A stretch of DNA of 64,000 nt from Dromaius novaehollandiae (taxonomy: Eukaryota; Chordata; Aves; Casuariiformes; Dromaiidae), in assembly GCF_036370855.1 (NCBI RefSeq), contig NC_088102.1, forward strand, positions 43,437,835 to 43,501,834. Reading direction: 5' to 3'. The notes below the pieces were generated by a model that was given only the letters and a program-made list of their open reading frames with translations, had not been told where the DNA came from and did no database searches. Below, one piece after another: positions 59,701 through 64,000 of the stretch (its first letter is position 1; the number at the start of each line of letters is the position of its first letter). Position numbers and translations under genes: made by a program.

Positions 59701-62700
59701 CTAATTTTGTGATCATTGTTCCCATGCAGGAAAGCTGAAAAAAGTAAAGAAAAAGAGGAGACGGGATGAAGAGCTCTCTTCAGAGGAATCGCCACGCCGC
59801 CATCATCACCAGACCAAAGTTTTTGCCAAGTTTTCTCACGATACACCACCACCAGGGGCCAAGAAAAAACATTTGACCATTGAGCAACTTAATGCCCGTC
59901 GGCGGAAAGTGTGGCTTAGCATAGTTAAAAAGGAGTTGCCGAAGGTGAGCTTGGCTAGTGGCACTGGATCAGTGATGTTGAAAAGAAAGTGAAATAGCAG
60001 ATTAACTTAGTGGGGTATTAACATGTGGAGAAACAGAGTAAAGTGAGACATGATTTTCTGTTGGACATCAGTGGCCAAACTGATGCTCTGTAATCCATGA
60101 GCAAAGTGTAGTTCTGATTACTTATCACCAATGATATCTAAGTGGGTCATACAGTGCTTTGCTGCTGCTTTCGTTTGGCTGTCCAAACGTTTTCTCTGAA
60201 CAGTACAGTAAACTCCATTAGATACTTGTACTAACCTTGCAGCATAGCAATGTAGAGCAACCCAATATCTAGGTCTTGCCTCAAGTTCGGGAGAGGAATG
60301 TTTCAGTCACTATAGCATGAGTATTTTTTGAAACTTCCCATTTCAGAAAACAGTATTTGGATCATTTACAGAAGGACCTTTAGGCACATTTGTAATAGGA
60401 AGCTGTGTTTGCTGTCATTAGTTCTCTGAGAGGTGATCAGAGTGGATCTTATGACCTGCTTTTTGAAGTCTGCAGTAACAGACTTTGAATTTTTAGGAAA
60501 CTGAATATGAGTGATGGCTTTAATATCCTTTATGAACTCATAAACCAGGCAAAGGATATGCCCAGTGTGATAGACCTTCCTTTTTCAAAAGACTAATTTC
60601 GATCACATGAGGAATGTAAGATCTGCATTTATTCTTAACTTCTTTGGAAAATATCAGAAATACCCTTTCTTTTTTTTCTTTCTTTTTTCCAATGATAACA
60701 GCAGAATAGGAGAACCCTGCTTTGCAAAAGCAGTAATTAAAGAAATCATCCTGAAAAAGCAGGTGTTTAACATACTTCCTTTAGAAGTTGAAATACGTTT
60801 AGGTCTGTCTTCAGTAATGAAGGATGAAAGCTGTTTCAGTTGAGAGCAAAAATACTTACAGTACGTGTACGGCTGAGGTTGGCACATATAGCTGCTAAAG
60901 ACTGGATGATCTTTTGAAGCCATTATTCTTTGAGTGATTTTAAGATGGTGTTCTTTCATAGGCATACAAGCAAAAAGCCTCAGCACGCAACCTTTTCCTA
61001 ACCAACAGCAAAAAGGTAAGCATTGTTTAGCTTTATACCATTACTTGTATGGTATATAATAAGTAAACTGTAACCTCTTCATGTTTCTTTTGTTTCTTAC
61101 TGTGCTGATTACACTGGCAGGGCAATATGGGAGGAAGCACCATTTAGAACTAATTTGTCATTTAGTTAAGGTTTTTCATTTTTTAGATGTATCATTGCAG
61201 CATGTTTCATAAGCAGCAGATGAAATGGGAAACATGAGCTTCTTTCATGAGATCTTTTTGGCTTTCAGAAGATTTAGTTTGTATGTTTTTAATTTACTGA
61301 TCTTTGATACAATAAATCAATGAATACAAGCTTCAGTACGCTCTAGCTTTTGGCATGTTTTGGCCACTTTTAGTGGCATCTATCCACTAGCTAGAATTTA
61401 CTGTTTTGAGCGCTCTTGCTTAAATCAAAGGGGCTCTTCAAAGTATTAAATGTATTAATTTACATAACTATATATAGGAGCAGAGATTAAAAATAGAACA
61501 ATTTTCTGCTTAAGTTATTGTAAAAGAAATTTATCTCCTCATTGAGGTCTTCTCTGAGATGTGTCATTGTTTATACCTAGAAGGCTTTACTTTAGGAACA
61601 TTTAGTAATGGCTTTCTGAGCATTTTTGAAGTGTTACACTCAAGTGTCTGACTCATTTATATGGCTAATGAAAAAGTAATGAAGTATATGGCTGAGAATC
61701 ATCAGAGACAAGAAGATGTAGGAAACTAATTCTGTATATACATTATTAAGAAAGGGAGTATTTTCTGTGAAAGGGATGCAGAAAATAGGGCATGCATGTA
61801 TATATCTAAGAAACTTAGCTCTGTGTTGGTTCTCTCCTACAGTCCTCTATAGCTAGCTGAGACAAGATTTCTTTGTGATGTCTGGGCAAATAGTCTGATT
61901 ATTGTATTTGTAGGTATCATAAATTGCACTTTAGCAAGTGAGTGAAGCAGCAGACTTGGCTGTGAAATTCCTCTCTTTTTTTTCCTTATTTTCATTTTGT
62001 TTGATCATTTGAAATTTCTGTGTGGCAGAGTTACTGATGTGCAGATTTTACTGGAGAAAAAAGACTGTCATAAACTTCAAAGCCAGATATTTATTGGACC
62101 ATCATGGCAATGGCATTAATTTATTTATCCTAGAATGAAAAATTACACTCTATTATGCTTTTTTTATGAGATGGTAGGAAAATTGCAGGATACTCACACA
62201 TTTTTCAGAGTATTAATGTGAGTAGGATTGTGTTCCACCAATATTGCCACTGCTACAGCCTTATTAAAACAGTAAGACAGCATAGTTGCTACAAGAAAAT
62301 GTCTAGAATGGATGAGTTGGAGGCAGGGCTTGAACTCTGTTTTCCTGAGTCCTTTCAAGGACCTACCCACCAGTGAATATTTTGAGAACCATGCCACTGA
62401 AACCGATTTTAGGTTTTGTCTTCTGTATGCATTTCAGGAGGTTTTTGGAAGTTCATGTTCTCTCACCTCATTTCAAAGGTATTAGAGCTGAGGAAAGTAT
62501 CACAGGTTTTATCTTTTGAAGGATCAGATTTGGCTGTTATTAAAGGATGGCTTTAAATCTTCCCATTTTTCCTCTGTATCTTATTTCTCCCTAGCTTGCC
62601 CATCAGTGCATGAGGGAGGTACGTCGAGCTGCTATCCAGGCCCAGAAAAACTGTAAGGAAACTCTACCACGGGCACGTCGTCTGACGAAGGAGATGCTTC

Positions 62701-62798
62701 TCTATTGGAAAAAGTATGAAAAGGTCGAAAAAGAACATCGCAAACGAGCTGAGAAAGAGGCTCTGGAGCAACGCAAGCTGGATGAGGAGATGAGAGAG
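53518..62798 (+). CDS. INO80: INO80 ATPase, N-terminal part (exons 2-9; runs off window)
   Basis: The coding parts are 53561-53703, 54602-54768, 54859-54926, 56316-56477, 58316-58436, 59730-59944, 60962-61015 and 62595-62798. They join in frame to 1134 nt, giving residues 1-378 of a protein that has about 1556 residues in human. The protein begins MASELGAREDG. It has an acidic Ser/Asp/Glu segment (about 130-150), a lysine-rich patch (210-232), SSEESPRRHHH (237-247) and the start of the DBINO DNA-binding region (from about 270), ending in a long charged helix. INO80 is the scaffold and Snf2-type motor of the INO80 nucleosome-remodelling complex, which slides nucleosomes and acts on H2A.Z in transcription, replication and repair. 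The ATPase motifs lie to the right of this window. Only the 5' quarter is present here. Confidence 0.95.
53542..53688 (+). promoter_or_regulatory. INO80: Overlapping upstream reading frame on INO80
   Basis: An ATG at 53542-53544 opens a 48-codon frame (stop TAA 53686-53688) in the +1 register that overlaps the first 128 bases of the main INO80 frame. Neither ATG has a purine at -3; the main one has G at +4. If the upstream ATG is used, INO80 translation would depend on leaky scanning. Confidence 0.5.
53704..54601 (+). other. INO80: INO80 intron 2
   Basis: A 0.9 kb AT-rich intron with no further signal seen. Confidence 0.8.
54602..54768 (+). CDS. INO80: INO80 exon 3
   Basis: A 167-nt exon encoding residues 48-103 and one base of codon 104 (DESEDGLDDNPLLPQSGDPL...). 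VKEEPPNSLLGE is shared with human, and VKEE resembles a sumoylation consensus (psi-K-x-E). The acceptor is TTGCAG and the donor GTAGGC. Confidence 0.95.
54859..54926 (+). CDS. INO80: INO80 exon 4
   Basis: A 68-nt exon encoding residues 104-126 (EPKSEKGSFYNFSKLKKSRK...). It lies only 90 bp after exon 3. The basic KLKKSRKWLK stretch is conserved. The donor GTAAGC is in phase 0. Confidence 0.95.
54927..56315 (+). other. INO80: INO80 intron 4
   Basis: A 1.4 kb intron without recognised repeats or exons. Confidence 0.8.
56316..56477 (+). CDS. INO80: INO80 exon 5
   Basis: A 162-nt exon encoding residues 127-180. It starts with SILLSDDSS, followed by an acidic run (DEDGEEEEE, about 142-150) and then the conserved SREELHNMLRLHKYKKLH segment. 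The acidic part differs from human in sequence but not in charge. The acceptor is TTTTCAG and the donor GTAAAT. Confidence 0.95.
56478..58315 (+). other. INO80: INO80 intron 5
   Basis: A 1.8 kb AT-rich intron. A G-rich motif GGGGAGGGGAGGGGAA (about 57566-57581) has three G4 runs, one short of an intramolecular quadruplex. No exon or transposon was recognised. Confidence 0.75.
58316..58436 (+). CDS. INO80: INO80 exon 6
   Basis: A 121-nt exon encoding residues 181-220 and one base of codon 221 (LQQYQYYSAGLLSTHDPYYE...). It ends in a lysine-rich run (KKKKFKEEKKIK) that could act in nuclear import or DNA contact. The donor is AAAAG|GTAAAG. Confidence 0.95.
58437..59729 (+). other. INO80: INO80 intron 6
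   Basis: A 1.3 kb intron holding a (TTCC)n microsatellite. Nothing else was recognised. Confidence 0.8.
59140..59164 (+). repeat. (TTCC)n microsatellite
   Basis: About six uninterrupted TTCC units inside INO80 intron 6. Likely polymorphic. Confidence 0.9.
59730..59944 (+). CDS. INO80: INO80 exon 7
   Basis: A 215-nt exon encoding residues 221-292. It contains a basic cluster (KKVKKKRRR, 224-232) that could act as a nuclear localisation signal, SSEESPRRHHH (237-247), and from about residue 268 the start of the DBINO region (LTIEQLNARRRKVWLSIVKK). The acceptor is ATGCAG and the donor GTGAGC. Confidence 0.95.
59945..60961 (+). other. INO80: INO80 intron 7
   Basis: A 1.0 kb intron with a T/C-rich tract at about 60664-60690. 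No other feature was seen. Confidence 0.8.
60962..61015 (+). CDS. INO80: INO80 exon 8
   Basis: A 54-nt exon encoding residues 293-310 (AYKQKASARNLFLTNSKK) in the DBINO region. Tyr294 stands where human has Asn. The acceptor is TCATAG and the donor GTAAGC. Confidence 0.94.
61016..62594 (+). other. INO80: INO80 intron 8
   Basis: A 1.6 kb AT-rich intron without recognised features. Confidence 0.8.
62595..62798 (+). CDS. INO80: INO80 exon 9
   Basis: A 204-nt exon encoding residues 311-378. It begins LAHQCMREVRRA and ends in a highly charged helix (EKEHRKRAEKEALEQRKLDE) that forms part of the DBINO/HSA-like region contacting extranucleosomal DNA and actin-related proteins. The donor is AGAGAG|GTACAG. 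The next exon, expected to begin AKRQQRKLN, was not found before the window ends. Confidence 0.95.
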
Positions 62799-64000
62799 GT
62801 ACAGGAAAAATACCAATTATTGCTAATTGATCTCTTGAGAAGAGACAGGGTTGACCAAATAATTTCTAAATTTGGTTTATGGGCTTTGGATTTTTTTTTC
62901 ATTTCAGTCGTTTTCCAGCTATATTTTCTGCTATCTTAAAATTCTTTACATAATTCTTCTAATGTAAGCTAGATGTAATAAAAAGCCTTCAAGCTGCACA
63001 AGTTCTTTATAAATGAATGAAAATGAAAGAACAAGTTAGCCAAGCAGCATGTGTCTCACTGACATACATAACTCAGTGTTAGCAAGGGCCAGCCTTTTTT
63101 GATGGTTTGTACATCATTCTGGATTCACAAGGCAAGCCACATTTTAATTCACACTGACTTTGTTTAACTTTTTTCTGCAGTATACATGACTTAATAATTT
63201 TTATATACCTTCTCTGTGAAAGTTACAGAGAACGCTAGAAAAAGTGTTGGGGCATACAGAGTTGAATATTTTTCTGTGATCACTTTTGTGTTGGCCCCTT
63301 AAAGGTCAAACTGACTACTTTGTGGACTCTCTTAGGGATTAATTAAGGGTTGAATTTAAGAAAAAAATCTGTTTCTTGCCAGAGTTCTCTGGTGAAGTTA
63401 TAGTTGTTATCTTACATTTGCAGTGATGAGCTGAGGTGGAGCTTCAGAATACCTTCTGTTTAGTTCTGTGATTAAATCGTGCCTTTGTTTACTGTGTCCT
63501 CTCATTCTTACCGTCTCATAAGCATTTTCTGAAGATTTTAACTGACTTAGATTAATACACAGATTTTACTGCAGCATTTTCAGACAAGAGTTTCTACAAC
63601 ATCTTGCTGAACACTGAACATCCCACTCTGTTTGTAGTATCTCAACTAAGCGCTGTTTTACCTGGTTATGCATTTCACGTGTTCTATCAAAATTCTCTTT
63701 ACTAAGTAAATAATAGAATGTTGGAGTTAGCTACTGTGAGTGTCATGAGAGGGTTTTTTTTTTTTTTTTAACTGTTCAGGTCTTTAACCACAAACATCTA
63801 TACTCTTGTTTATTTTTGTCAATCTTTTATTTTTTCAATGTAACCAAAAATTTTGAACGTCCTTTTAGTAGATGACAGTGTTCTTTGTCATATTTACAGA
63901 GTAAAAAAAAAAAACCTGTTAGTGTACTACAGCTTCATATTTTAATATAGGTGATATAGATGTTTTTGGTGGTAGTTGATGTTTTATGAGCAACCAATAA
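62799..64000 (+). other. INO80: INO80 intron 9 (partial)
   Basis: AT-rich intronic DNA to the window edge with T- and A-runs (63750-63770, 63904-63915). No exon with the expected continuation was seen. Confidence 0.75.

Noticed and set aside
1-64000. CRISPR arrays, prokaryotic operons, phage or plasmid elements, tRNA and rRNA genes
   Set aside because: Nothing of these kinds was seen. The split genes with GT-AG introns and CpG islands indicate vertebrate nuclear DNA.

Overview
This window is a stretch of vertebrate nuclear genome, most likely from a bird. Every supported gene is split by GT-AG introns, the interspersed repeats that can be recognised are CR1-type LINE fragments, the introns are compact, and the two GC-rich islands sit on housekeeping-type promoters. 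The species cannot be named from this sequence alone. The gene order CHP1 (minus) / EXD1 (plus) / INO80 (plus) is the same block known from human chromosome 15q15 (INO80-EXD1-CHP1, read in the opposite direction).

Region by region. Positions 1-3316 hold the 3' flank and probable 3' UTR of CHP1. CHP1 occupies 3317-22485 on the minus strand as seven coding exons that join into a complete 195-residue reading frame. Positions 21850-23330 are a CpG island acting as a head-to-head promoter, with only 598 bp between the CHP1 and EXD1 start codons. EXD1 occupies 23084-41452 on the plus strand as eleven coding exons that join without a frame break into a 393-residue protein, shorter at the C terminus than the mammalian one. 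Positions 41453-44280 hold the EXD1 3' UTR and intergenic DNA. A second CpG island at about 44290-46100 carries the INO80 promoter and a non-coding first exon ending at 45234. After an 8.3 kb first intron, eight INO80 coding exons (53561-62798) encode residues 1-378, ending inside the DBINO region. The Snf2 ATPase core and the rest of INO80 lie beyond the right edge.

The genes do not form one pathway. CHP1 is a myristoylated EF-hand partner of Na+/H+ exchangers. EXD1 is an LSm-plus-exonuclease-fold adaptor of the germline piRNA machinery. INO80 is the catalytic scaffold of a nucleosome remodeller. They share a conserved neighbourhood, and CHP1 and EXD1 share a bidirectional promoter.

No new system of the CRISPR, phage or operon kind is present. 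The points most worth checking are the near-complete loss of the DEDDy catalytic residues in avian EXD1, its shortened C terminus and ambiguous start, a motif-dense CHP1/EXD1 promoter, an overlapping upstream reading frame on INO80, a tandem acceptor in EXD1 exon 7, and an unclassified repeat-like block at about 7500-7880. All exon boundaries were placed by reading splice signals and reading-frame continuity by eye, helped by remembered human protein sequence. No alignment was run.
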